A stretch of DNA of 64,000 bases, taken from Agarilytica rhodophyticola. Lineage in GTDB: Bacteria; Pseudomonadota; Gammaproteobacteria; Pseudomonadales; Cellvibrionaceae. The notes under the pieces are model-generated. The model had not been told where the DNA came from. It was given only the letters and a program-made list of their open reading frames with translations, and did no database searches. The first letter of the stretch is position 1. Every line of letters begins with the position of its first letter. Made by a program: the position numbers and the translations under genes. Shown one piece after another: positions 49,449-57,831 of this stretch. The DNA lies in the NCBI RefSeq assembly GCF_002157225.2, contig NZ_CP020038.1, forward strand, positions 6,158,991 through 6,222,990, given 5' to 3'.

Positions 49449-50015
49449 TTAAGACAACATTTCACGCAATAAAAAAACTTCTCGTTTATAACCTTGTCGA
49501 TCATAATTTACAGAATGAGTATTCATAAAACCGTGTAAGTAAGGAACTTGTCTGATAGTAATGTTAGGTTTGTTACTCAATTTATCCATAAGCTCTGTTA
49601 CAGAGAAGTGATTTTCTGATACGGGGAAAGTAAGGGTTGTAGGAAATAGTGGCTCAATATCTGAGAAACGTCTGATTTGAGAACCATAATAGCAATAAGC
49701 GCTCACAACATTATTAATACTGGGAGTTTTAGAAACTCTCCAAATTGCTGATGCACCAACACTAAAACCAATAAGGTTTAGCCATGTACTACTGGAATGA
49801 ATCCGTTTGAGCAAGCTGTCTGAATATCTATCTAAAGTGATTTGCTCTGTAAAATATGTATATACCTCTTGCTCGTTTGAAAACGACATATATTTTGCGG
49901 AATAAGGATCATGGATTACTGTTATCCCAGAGAAATTAGAGGCTAATTCCTCTAATGCTTCTGTCCTTCCAAAAACATCAGAAACAATAATGTTCTGTAT
50001 AAGTGTAGATACCAT
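49449..50015 (-). CDS. alpha/beta-hydrolase-like protein (dienelactone-hydrolase type)
   Basis: The protein has 188 residues. Features are a nucleophile elbow LIGFSVGASAIW (G-x-S-x-G), an acid-like region near PTTLTFPVSENHFS, and a C-terminal His in VPYLHGFMN. Order and spacing resemble the DLH/alpha-beta hydrolase core without lid. GAGGGG precedes the ATG. It sits 80 bp downstream of the PhzF gene. Enzyme activity is plausible; substrate unknown. Confidence 0.6.
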   Translation of the reverse strand: MVSTLIQNIIVSDVFGRTEALEELASNFSGITVIHDPYSAKYMSFSNEQEVYTYFTEQITLDRYSDSLLKRIHSSSTWLNLIGFSVGASAIWRVSKTPSINNVVSAYCYYGSQIRRFSDIEPLFPTTLTFPVSENHFSVTELMDKLSNKPNITIRQVPYLHGFMNTHSVNYDRQGYKREVFLLREMLS

Positions 50016-50095
50016 TTACCCCTCACTTAAAGTGTAAGTGAACCAGTGATATTTTTGAGTAATATCAAAAGCCTTTGTGATAAAGTAAGTTTTCA

Positions 50096-50881
50096 CTAAA
50101 CGTTAATCTTTCCTTTTAAATACAAAACGCCCTTACCTGAAACAACAACAGTTTTTCCTGAAACACTGCATTTTAAAACACCACCTCTTTTGGAAGCTTG
50201 GTAAGCAAGCAAGTCTAACTTACCTAGCTTATCCGCCCAATATGGTGCTAAGCCAGAGTGGATAGAACCCGTAACTGGATCTTCTTCACCACCATTTGCG
50301 GGCCAAAAGTAACGAGATACGAAGTCATATTTTTTGGACTTAGCTGTCACAACTACATCCAGAGGTGCTAGTTGTTTTAATTGTTGTGATTCATAAGTAA
50401 CTTCCACAACATCATATTCGCTATCATAGATAGCAAAGTACGCTTGCCTATTTTTAAGAACCTCAATAGGTTTTTTTGATAGCCCTTGTAGCAATTGTGT
50501 TGGGATAGAAGGAATAATCTCTGGTTTTTGATTTGGGAAGGTCATTTCGATTTCATTCCTAGCATTAAGAATAACATCTAAGTTCCCTACTGCTCGGGTT
50601 ATAAACTTAACTTGGCCTTCAACACCGAATTCATTAAACAATACATAAGCAGAGGCTAAAGTCGCATGGCCACAAAAATCGATCTCCGTTAGCGGTGAAA
50701 ACCAGCGAATTTCGTATTTTTTGGAACCCACTTTTTTTATATAGGCTGTATCTGATAGATTATTTTCTGTTGCTATATCTTGCATTAGTTCATCAGACAA
50801 CCATTCTTCAACAGGAACAACTGCCGCCGAATTACCTTTAAAAGGTTGATCAGTAAACGCATCAACTATAAATATATCCAT
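50096..50881 (-). CDS. PhzF-family protein with Asp at the catalytic Glu position
   Basis: The protein has 261 residues with PhzF landmarks: MDIFIVDAFTDQPFKGNSAAV, WFSPLTEIDFCGHATLASAY, and NGGEEDPVTGSIHSG. The catalytic-loop motif reads NLSDTAY, so the usual Glu is Asp44 (GAT codon). This may keep acid/base chemistry with changed geometry. It is first in a minus-strand run with DLH-like, GNAT and isochorismatase genes. A GCGTTATAA lies 28 bases upstream on the minus strand. It differs widely from the PhzF at 3374. Confidence 0.88.
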   Translation of the reverse strand: MDIFIVDAFTDQPFKGNSAAVVPVEEWLSDELMQDIATENNLSDTAYIKKVGSKKYEIRWFSPLTEIDFCGHATLASAYVLFNEFGVEGQVKFITRAVGNLDVILNARNEIEMTFPNQKPEIIPSIPTQLLQGLSKKPIEVLKNRQAYFAIYDSEYDVVEVTYESQQLKQLAPLDVVVTAKSKKYDFVSRYFWPANGGEEDPVTGSIHSGLAPYWADKLGKLDLLAYQASKRGGVLKCSVSGKTVVVSGKGVLYLKGKINV

Positions 50882-50904
50882 CTTCTAATTACGACCTCGG
50901 TTTT

Positions 50905-51008
50905 CTTTATAACGCCACTATAGATGCAACTTTGTAGCTGTGAGTGTTGTTCTATTCAAGCACAAAAACGAACAGCAGAAAAGTTACCAAGCTGGAGTGT
51001 TGTTAAGC
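50905..51008 (-). repeat. attC-like hairpin (possible integron recombination-site relic)
   Basis: On the minus strand GCTTAAC (51008–51002, fitting RYYYAAC) is followed by an imperfect inverted repeat whose arms are near 50926–50951 and 50958–50992. It ends with GTGGCGTTATAAAG (GCGTTA at 50915–50910), 28 bases before the PhzF start. Length (~104 bp), box order and position fit an attC site; the match is imperfect. Confidence 0.4.
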
Positions 51009-51145
51009 AAGGCTTCATTCCAAACGCTATTATTAAGACCAGAGGATAGAGTGCTATAGGTATACTCTGAATATTATGCATCAAAAATGGCTCATTTAGT
51101 CATAATGATTGAACACAATCATCTCGGCGTGGGTTGAATAATACC

Positions 51146-51848
51146 CTAAGAAGAGTTGCTGACAGTCTCTTGAGAATTTGGCTTATTAAATGGTGATTGT
51201 CCAAAAAACAATAGCGCCAATAGTGCTCCGAGGATAAAAGATGAGAAGTTATCTAGAGTCGCGGACAATCCGTGTGCTACATAAGGGCCCCAAAATGGTG
51301 TAAGCAAATAGAGCAGTAGACTTGTATATAATAGAGCCGTACGCGACCACACTCTGTATAGTAAAACTCCAAATAAAGCAACGATATGAACGAGGAACGC
51401 AGAGATTAAAATAAAGATAAAAAACCATTCCACTTTAGTATTTTCCCTCTCCATTTCATGTTCTAGGGCCTGTTCACACTAATGGAATCGCTCCTGTCGA
51501 CCCTAAAACACGCCAGTTTAGGCGCGAGAAGCGCAGTTTGGTGGGCCAAATAAGTGACGAGCAACGACAAATGGCGTGTTTTAGGGTCGACCCGAAGGGC
51601 TGGGCGTATTTTTCCCGTATTCTGCGTTGCTGTTCGTTCATTTGGAATGACCAAACAGCACTCACAGCGCCTAGAATACGAAAAAAATACGCTCCAGCAG
51701 GCGCGATTCAATTTGTGTGAACAGGCCCTAGGAAACTTACAAGCGGAGAAGGTAAAGTAGACTCTAGATACAACCCTAGTATAGCGATAATAGGGATGGA
51801 TACCAAATTGGTAATTGTAAGTAAAATTATCGTTTTACTTTGATTCAT
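51146..51848 (-). pseudogene. membrane-protein gene split by a MITE
   Basis: The 5' part starts at the ATG at 51848 (AAGGA upstream) and encodes MNQSKTIILLTITNLVSIP, a hydrophobic helix, and ~39 codons up to PSPLVSF. There the MITE at 51467–51727 begins. The 3' part resumes as LEHEMERENTKVEW and runs to 51146 with three further helices. Removing the element and one CTAG copy joins the two parts in frame as a 145-residue protein with about four helices. At present the first half ends at a stop within the element. The downstream half could restart at the ATG at 51454. Family not recognised. Confidence 0.8.
51467..51727. mobile_element. MITE, 261 bp, inserted in a membrane-protein gene
   Basis: The ends are perfectly inverted: CTAGGGCCTGTTCACAC at 51463 and its exact complement ending at 51731, counting the flanking palindromic CTAG, which is probably the target-site duplication. 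A second perfect inverted repeat of 20 bp lies inside at 51496–51515 and 51572–51591 (starting GTCGACCC). No coding capacity. The sequence differs from the element at 4192, but both have 4-bp duplications. Confidence 0.9.
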
Positions 51849-51977
51849 TATTAATTCCTTGAGTGGATATTTAACGCTCTACTTAGAAGTAGATTTGTAA
51901 CTATTTTTTGCTCCAGACTAAACACTTTTAGTGCATAAATAAAACAGCGACAACGATACCTTTATAAAAACTTTTCA

Positions 51978-52331
51978 TCAATTATCTTTACTAATTTTTG
52001 TTAGCCAATTTACTTCACATTGATGACATACGAGAACCCACTCACCTGTATCTTTAGCCTCTTTCAGATTACCCGAGCATCTTGGACATTTTGAGGTTTT
52101 AATCGACCATAAAAACCAAATAAATATCCAAGATATTGATAAGAAAGCTATTCCTATAATTACCCCTAATATATTTCCCGATTTTACCCCTAATAATATT
52201 CCTATTGCTTCACTACCAAAATAACCTACAAGAAATAAAATTATAAATAATACAAATACAGAGGTAAAATTTCGTATGAATTTCTTTTCATATCCGGGAA
52301 ACACTTTATTTTTATATTTATTTTCAGTCAT
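51978..52331 (-). CDS. small membrane protein with C-terminal zinc ribbon
   Basis: About 117 residues from the ATG at 52331. Two hydrophobic helices (~24–50 and ~55–78, FVLFIILFLVGYFGSEAIGILLG and IAFLSISWIFIWFLW) are followed by a CPRC…CHQC zinc-ribbon motif at the C-terminus. A membrane-plus-zinc-ribbon plan is common in small regulatory or redox-sensing proteins, but the family is unknown to me. It is a single gene in the AT-rich accessory region. Confidence 0.6.
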   Translation of the reverse strand: MTENKYKNKVFPGYEKKFIRNFTSVFVLFIILFLVGYFGSEAIGILLGVKSGNILGVIIGIAFLSISWIFIWFLWSIKTSKCPRCSGNLKEAKDTGEWVLVCHQCEVNWLTKISKDN

Positions 52332-52543
52332 ATAAATAATACAAAACACTGGCCATCACCAATGAACTTGTCCTTATCTCTTCCACTCATAGTTTTAATT
52401 TTTTGATAGCCAGTTATTAACTGCTATTAGATGACACCTATTTCCTATTCATGATATTCCTTTTTAACTAATGCCTGATTGATACTCTGAACTCATTTAT
52501 AAGCCGAGTTACTTTAAAATAAAAATTAAGTTTAAACTAACAG

Positions 52544-53005
52544 TCAACCACTAAACATAAAAAGCTCACAGTCTTGTTTTATTTTTATGGGATTCCATTC
52601 TTGTCTATTGAAATTAATTTCTTTACTTTCCCAATAACCTGAAAAAGTATTTTTTGAGTCAGCAGGAGCCATAACTGCTAAACCACTATCGGGGCCGTTA
52701 GGATGATTAGCAAATCTATCCCAAGTAAAACGAACTTCCGTTTCTGTAGCCAGACCTTTGTAATCAACCGAATATTCTTTAGGAGACCCAGGAAATGACA
52801 TAACGCCTCTAACATCAGTACCATTTTGAACCAAACACAACTCAAACGTGCCACCCTCAATATGACCAGAGTATAGACCTTGCACTTGTATTACTTCATT
52901 TTTTGACATTGGTAAGAACGCTGCGAGAAGACCCGCGATACCTACAAAACCACCAATGCCTGCCCATTTAGGATGTTCCAGAATATAAGTTAGAGATTTT
53001 CTCAT
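52544..53005 (-). CDS. hypothetical membrane-anchored protein
   Basis: The protein has 153 residues with one N-terminal helix (WAGIGGFVGIAGLLAAFL) and a beta-rich soluble part (VQGLYSGHIEGGTFELCLVQNGTDVRGVMSF). That part reads like a small lipocalin- or beta-barrel-like domain. Two Cys residues (C57, C147) could form a disulfide in the periplasm. No family recognised. GGAAAA lies just before the start. Confidence 0.5.
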   Translation of the reverse strand: MRKSLTYILEHPKWAGIGGFVGIAGLLAAFLPMSKNEVIQVQGLYSGHIEGGTFELCLVQNGTDVRGVMSFPGSPKEYSVDYKGLATETEVRFTWDRFANHPNGPDSGLAVMAPADSKNTFSGYWESKEINFNRQEWNPIKIKQDCELFMFSG

Positions 53006-53103
53006 TTTTCCAACCTAAACTATAAAGGTAATTTTCTATATCCTAATATCCGCAGCATAAGTAAAGCATGCTGTAGTAAACTTTTTTCTTATAGAGTTAT
53101 TTA

Positions 53104-53940
53104 TTAAGTTTCATTTTCTTCTAGCTCTTTTAGAGACACACCTTTACTATTCTTCCATGCAGTTAATCCGTTTGATGCACCACCTCTAACTACTCTAGCT
53201 GCAGTGCTTGGACTGCCAAACTCTATATCTTTCAAAAACACGAAATAATCACCATCCTTCTTTAAAAAGCCTTTATCAATAAGAAGCTCTCTCTTCTTGA
53301 TTGAATGGACGGCAGATGGTCTATGCTCAAGTACTGCCTGAGAGCCTTCAAAAACAAGGAACCCATTCGCGGTTCTTTTTCCTGTTGCAATTAATCCTTT
53401 AATTTTACAATATAGAAGCTCTTTTGAATCACTAACTGGATCGATTTTTTCATTAAAATATGAGACGCCTAACACAGGCAGAAGTTGAAGACATTTTTCA
53501 AGAAAAATATCCATATCGGCCGCATCAGATTCAGGCAACTTGGCTCCACTATTTACCGAATTTACGACAACGGCAGAACCGTTATTATTTGCTTTTTCAA
53601 TAAGAATACCTTCTAGGTATCGAATATGTGCCTTTGTGAGGTTTTCGTCTTTAGATACAAAGACCGTCACTGAATTCCAGAAATCTTTTGACGAGTGAGC
53701 TTTTAGGCGATTCGCAACATTCTCTGCCTCCCCAATATAAATTGCTCTATCTCCGCTATCCGGATCAACACCCGTCAGAAAGTAAAAACCAGGGCTCGTT
53801 AACTCCTCTCTCTTTAACAACGACGAGATTTCTGTTCTCGGTGCGGCAACAGCTTTCCCCGACCAATTCGAAAGCTCAGCTGTCCTCAGTCCGCTCGGAC
53901 TTCCGTGAACTAAAAATAACTTTATTGTTGCGGCTTGCAA
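53104..53940 (-). CDS. GIY-YIG nuclease with C-terminal DUF4357-like domain
   Basis: The protein has 278 residues with a TTG start at 53940 (AGGAG upstream). The GIY-YIG domain at ~45–125 is complete: GFYFLTG, AIYIGEAENVANRLKAH with Arg, and the catalytic Glu in HIRYLEGILIEKA. The C-terminus, LIDKGFLKKDGDYFVFLKDIEFGSPSTAARVVRGGASNGLTAWKN, matches the DUF4357 pattern. The pairing is widespread, often in genomic islands, and suggests DNA cleavage in restriction, repair or antiphage roles. GCGTTAT lies 20 bases upstream. The next gene upstream encodes a membrane receiver protein. Confidence 0.85.
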   Translation of the reverse strand: MQAATIKLFLVHGSPSGLRTAELSNWSGKAVAAPRTEISSLLKREELTSPGFYFLTGVDPDSGDRAIYIGEAENVANRLKAHSSKDFWNSVTVFVSKDENLTKAHIRYLEGILIEKANNNGSAVVVNSVNSGAKLPESDAADMDIFLEKCLQLLPVLGVSYFNEKIDPVSDSKELLYCKIKGLIATGKRTANGFLVFEGSQAVLEHRPSAVHSIKKRELLIDKGFLKKDGDYFVFLKDIEFGSPSTAARVVRGGASNGLTAWKNSKGVSLKELEENET

Positions 53941-54027
53941 TGAATTCTCCTATAAAAGATAACGCTCATATAAAAAACATTGGTAATGAGCATCCTATGA
54001 CTAACGAGAGTAAATTTAATGTTATTT

Positions 54028-54798
54028 TTATAAGCCATTTTGTATTGCTCTCATTACTAGCTGAAACAGCTCTTGTGGTCTATTGGTACTACTCAAAGCT
54101 CCTTTTTCACGGGCTATTTTCTTATGCTCTGGCAAGCTAGAGCTGGCATATATAATAAATGGCGTTTGATTACCTGATTTTATTAGCTCATTCAGTAAAG
54201 CGTATCCCTCTTGGGGCCCCTCTTTGCGTCCCATATCTGAGATTATGACTGCGAACTTTTCGTATTTTAGAGTGTTGAGAGCTTCTTCAGTTGAAAGTGC
54301 GAGCTTAAAATGTAAACCTTGATTTTCAAAGGTTTGACGCTCATAAAAATTATTCTCGGGGTGGTCATCGACCCATAGAATGCAATTTTTCCATTTCTCC
54401 GACGATGGCTGTTGCTTGGTATTTGAAATAATATCAACAACCTCTTCTAGTTGATCTTGATTTAACTCCCTTTCGCCTCCAGATTGTTTTGAAACAGCAG
54501 CAGCAAGTGAAATAGCAGATGAGAGCTGGCTTTTAAGAAAGTTTTCTTCATCTTTGAAGTCCGATGGCCCATAGAGTTTTTTATGATGCTTTGCGACAAG
54601 CCATAAAAACCCAAGAAACACCATAACAGGAAAGAAGACCATAAAGTAAATCAAAGGTGCAATATGGTTTGATAAGTTTTGCCCAAAGCCAACAACTAGA
54701 GAGGCAAATCCATAGATGAGCACGATAAATAGAGCGATTATTCCTAAAGGACTTTTAGTGAAGCCTATAGCTGACTCTGAAAATTCCTTGACGCTCAT
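54028..54798 (-). CDS. membrane-anchored receiver-domain protein
   Basis: About 256 residues from the ATG at 54798 with AAGGAG upstream. Two helices (~15–35 and ~45–65) lead to a linker and then a receiver-type domain, ~120–250: acidic pair in CILWVDDHPENNFYERQ, acceptor Asp in VIISDMGRKEGPQEGY, and FIIYASSS. The switch Lys region reads LSSTNRPQEL, so the conserved Lys is missing. It may be a phosphorylation-independent receiver. A membrane receiver beside a GIY-YIG nuclease resembles sensor–effector pairs in conflict systems, but the system is not established. Confidence 0.75.
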   Translation of the reverse strand: MSVKEFSESAIGFTKSPLGIIALFIVLIYGFASLVVGFGQNLSNHIAPLIYFMVFFPVMVFLGFLWLVAKHHKKLYGPSDFKDEENFLKSQLSSAISLAAAVSKQSGGERELNQDQLEEVVDIISNTKQQPSSEKWKNCILWVDDHPENNFYERQTFENQGLHFKLALSTEEALNTLKYEKFAVIISDMGRKEGPQEGYALLNELIKSGNQTPFIIYASSSLPEHKKIAREKGALSSTNRPQELFQLVMRAIQNGL

Positions 54799-55087
54799 CG
54801 ACACTCCTTACCCTACAACAATCAGCTTAGACAGCCTCAATACTAACATTATTTATATTTAGTTTTTATTCAAAAAAATGACAAAAAAATATTATATACG
54901 CCACTTACTCAAAGCCCGAGAAAATTCTTATTTTCTTAATTCAGGTCGTGTATTTGTCGTTTTAATCCAATATCAGAATTAGAGATGTTAAATTTTTGTC
55001 CGATAGTCTGTTAGTTGATGATTGTTACATACTCTCACTTATCGGTGATACTTAAAATATTCAATACACCTAGGTGTTAGAAGATTA

Positions 55088-55500
55088 CTACTTAGAACCA
55101 AATAGAAGCCTCACACATTTATATGGGCGTATATATAAATGGTAAATTCCTACGCTAATAAGAAAACACACGACGAGTAAAAAGGCGTACTTAAAGGCAT
55201 CGTTATCTGCCGTTTGAACCACATAGTACCCCAAAATCACTATCATCGTTTGATGTAAAATGTAAAACGGGAAGACCGCACTATTGCAGTACTTAAGCGT
55301 ATTACTTCCTGCGTTTAGATATTTCTTACCATAACCCAAGAATGCCAATATCCACAGCCATGAATTAATATTTAGTAGCGCTAAAAAAACGTATGAGATT
55401 GGATAATTTAACCAGTCACTTCACAAGTCTTTTGGATCCCAACCATTCCATCTCACAGTATTGATCACAATAATTGAGAGGAATGATAAAAGCCCAGCTC
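55088..55500 (-). pseudogene. acyltransferase-3 family remnant (C-terminal fragment)
   Basis: The readable C-terminal part (86 codons, 55348–55088) matches acyltransferase-3/OafA-like ends: YCNSAVFPFYILHQTMIVILGYYVV and the final YHLYIRPYKCVRLLFG. Upstream in the same frame, homology continues (GAGLLSFLSIIVINTVRWNGWDPKDL, then SDWLNYPISYVFLALLNINSWLWI) but is interrupted by a TGA near 55422. Beyond ~55500 a TAA closes the frame. The N-terminal membrane region is missing, so the gene is dead. Confidence 0.8.
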
Positions 55501-55613
55501 CTTAAACTTTGGCGATATCCTCATGTAACTTAAGAATGATTATCTATCATATTATTACGCTAATAGTGTTTGACAAGGTGGTATGTCATCCCATGAATTA
55601 CCGTCACCTAAAG

Positions 55614-56495
55614 TTAAGCTAAAGTTGCTTTAAACAAATGCAAAAGACGACTCCATGCCCTTTCTGCCTGTTTTTTATGATAACCATGGAAATCCGGTGT
55701 GCACCAGCCATGCAAGGTACCTTCATAAACTTCAATTTCTGCAGATATACCTGCCGATTTATAAGCTGCTTTTATGATGTCTTTAGTTTCAGGGGATCTT
55801 TGATCATCATTTTCAGCAACGGCATGAAGCGCACGTGCTGATGATTTGGAAATAAGAAGATGTGGACTATCAGGCCCATCTGTAACTATGCTTCTGCTGC
55901 CATGAAATGAAGCCACTGCGCCAACACGATTCGGAACGGCAGCCGCCGTCAGCACAACAAGCTCACCAGCCATACAATAGCCCATTGTGCCTATTTTACG
56001 ACCCGGGTCGACACTGCGTTGATTATCAAGAAAATCGATATATGCTTTAGCATCGGAGCTAACAGCCCCTTGAGTAAGCTGCGACGCCATACTCCTCAAA
56101 AGGCTCATAGTTTTAGGATCACCAAAACTTGCATCTGGAGACACCACCGGTGCTTCAGCATCTCGGTAATATGGATTTACTACCAAAACTGAATAGCCAG
56201 CCTCAGCCAAGCGCTTGCCTATGGCTTTATAAGCCGGGCGCAGCCCTTTAATATCTGGCCATAAAAGAACACCAGGGTGCTTACCGCGAGAAGGATGAAC
56301 AAAATAACAATCAGCACGACCATCTGGTGTTGACACTTCAACACGCGTCTCTGTCACTTCAGCTGCAAATGCCGTCTTAGGAAGCAAGGCTAGCATAAAA
56401 GCTGTCATACTTATTTTATTAAAATCGCGCCTGCTTAAATTGCCATTATTTAAGGGGAATTGTTCATTATCTTTTTCTGTGAATTCATCGCACAT
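55614..56495 (-). CDS. Tat-exported dienelactone-hydrolase-family protein
   Basis: The protein has 293 residues. SRRDFNKISMTAFMLALLPKTAFA is a twin-arginine signal (SRRDF). The hydrolase domain has nucleophile Cys174 in TMGYCMAGELVV, an acid at D230/D231 (AENDDQRSP) and His262 (LHGWC), a full Cys-Asp-His triad. Family members open lactones or hydrolyse small esters. The ATG has a weak ribosome site. Tat export suggests a periplasmic role. The next genes (LytTR regulator, Tat epimerase-like protein) lie on the opposite strand. Confidence 0.85.
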   Translation of the reverse strand: MCDEFTEKDNEQFPLNNGNLSRRDFNKISMTAFMLALLPKTAFAAEVTETRVEVSTPDGRADCYFVHPSRGKHPGVLLWPDIKGLRPAYKAIGKRLAEAGYSVLVVNPYYRDAEAPVVSPDASFGDPKTMSLLRSMASQLTQGAVSSDAKAYIDFLDNQRSVDPGRKIGTMGYCMAGELVVLTAAAVPNRVGAVASFHGSRSIVTDGPDSPHLLISKSSARALHAVAENDDQRSPETKDIIKAAYKSAGISAEIEVYEGTLHGWCTPDFHGYHKKQAERAWSRLLHLFKATLA

Positions 56496-56875
56496 GACTA
56501 CACCTTATTGATATATTTAGCTTGAAAATTATTAGAAGCTGTTTCATAACTGCTGCGCTTTTTCGAGTACTTTTGCCTTGTCTCGTCTGCGTTCGCAAGT
56601 TATAAGACAGCGTCTAAAAACGTCTAAAATATCCATTAGCAATATTTTAGATATGCTATGAAAATATTTATTCAGCCGAAAATAACCAAATTAATTCGTT
56701 GTTTACAATAGTGTTGCGATAAAACGTTATAACCATGTGATAGCGTGTGAGGGCAATTTTGACGAACCACTCTCATGGGGAGATTTTGCGCACAGAATGC
56801 TATTATACGCAAACATTTGTCAAATAATGGCGCGCTAACTTATCACGCTCTGGGTTTATCGTACAAAATACAAAC
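56496..56875. other. divergent intergenic region
   Basis: This 380-bp region has no gene. A perfect 10-bp inverted repeat TCTAAAATAT/ATATTTTAGA lies at 56623–56651. A CTGTTTCATAAC-type sequence near 56530 resembles a MITE end but has no visible partner. Promoters for the Tat hydrolase and LytTR genes should lie here. Confidence 0.5.
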
Positions 56876-57742
56876 ATGACGTTTCTAAATAGAGAAAGAA
56901 ATCTAGGCTCTTTGGGGCAACCAGTAACATACAAAATGATTTTGTTACTGGTAATTGGATGGTTGTGTCTCAGTATTATTCAGACAATTCATTTTTATTG
57001 GTATTTTAAACAAACCTTATGGAATTCTGTCCGCTGGAGCTTTCGCGACTGGTTCGTATGGTTTGTAATGTTTGGATGTCTGTTTTCTGTATTCGCAAAT
57101 CAAGCCCGATTTACACAGTTATCAATAAGAAATGTATTGATAATCGCTGTTATCGCTATTGCTTGTGGGTTTTTGCAAACTTTTATAGTGGTCAGTATCG
57201 ATTATGTTATCGGAACCCCTAGTCGACCATTTTGGGATGATTTCTGGCGCTTTTATAGTAAACGATGGCTACAGCACCTGTTTGTGTTCACTATTTTTTG
57301 GTTGCTGATGCTCAATCGCTCTTTAACCAGTCCAAGTGAAACCACGGTCAACTGTGAAAAGGGCACTAGTGAAAGCACCAGCGATGAGAATACTCAAAGA
57401 CCCACCAATGAAAGAGTGCAAAAGATCCAGGTAAGTGATGGGAAAAGCAATCAGTGGATAGAGCAAGAAGATATTTTTTGCGTTGAAGCGGCAGGCAACT
57501 ATATATGCTTCCATACAGTGGAAGGGCAGTTGATTTCTCGCGACTCCCTTAAGCACATTGAAAAAATGCTTGATCAAACCAATTTTATACGAGTAAGTCG
57601 ATCAAACATTGTTAATGTAAACAAAATCCAGTCTAGCCATAGAGTCAACCGTAGCAAGGTTGAACTCACTCTTGCTAACGATCATACCGTAACCATTGGC
57701 CCAACCTACTGGCGGGATATAAAAACTCGCCTCAATCTATAA
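56876..57742 (+). CDS. membrane-bound LytTR transcription regulator
   Basis: The protein has 288 residues. About four N-terminal helices (ending near FTIFWLLML at ~150) are followed by an acidic linker and a LytTR DNA-binding domain, ~185–288: WIEQEDIFCVEAAGNYICFHT, then FIRVSRSNIVNVNKIQSSHRVNRSKVELTL. It lacks a receiver domain, so the membrane part may sense the signal directly, as in other LytTR-TM proteins. Divergent from the Tat hydrolase gene and 89 bp before the epimerase-like gene. Confidence 0.88.
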   Translation: MTFLNRERNLGSLGQPVTYKMILLLVIGWLCLSIIQTIHFYWYFKQTLWNSVRWSFRDWFVWFVMFGCLFSVFANQARFTQLSIRNVLIIAVIAIACGFLQTFIVVSIDYVIGTPSRPFWDDFWRFYSKRWLQHLFVFTIFWLLMLNRSLTSPSETTVNCEKGTSESTSDENTQRPTNERVQKIQVSDGKSNQWIEQEDIFCVEAAGNYICFHTVEGQLISRDSLKHIEKMLDQTNFIRVSRSNIVNVNKIQSSHRVNRSKVELTLANDHTVTIGPTYWRDIKTRLNL

Positions 57743-57831
57743 CAGCATTCACACCAAATTTGACATACTTCGTCAAATTGCACTTTTTTGGCCCCCTTTA
57801 AAAACCCTATAGTCGCCATAAACTAAAAAAC

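Noticed and set aside
56530-56610. A third MITE end (GAAGCTGTTTCATAAC-like)
   Set aside because: No complementary second end was found within 400 bp.
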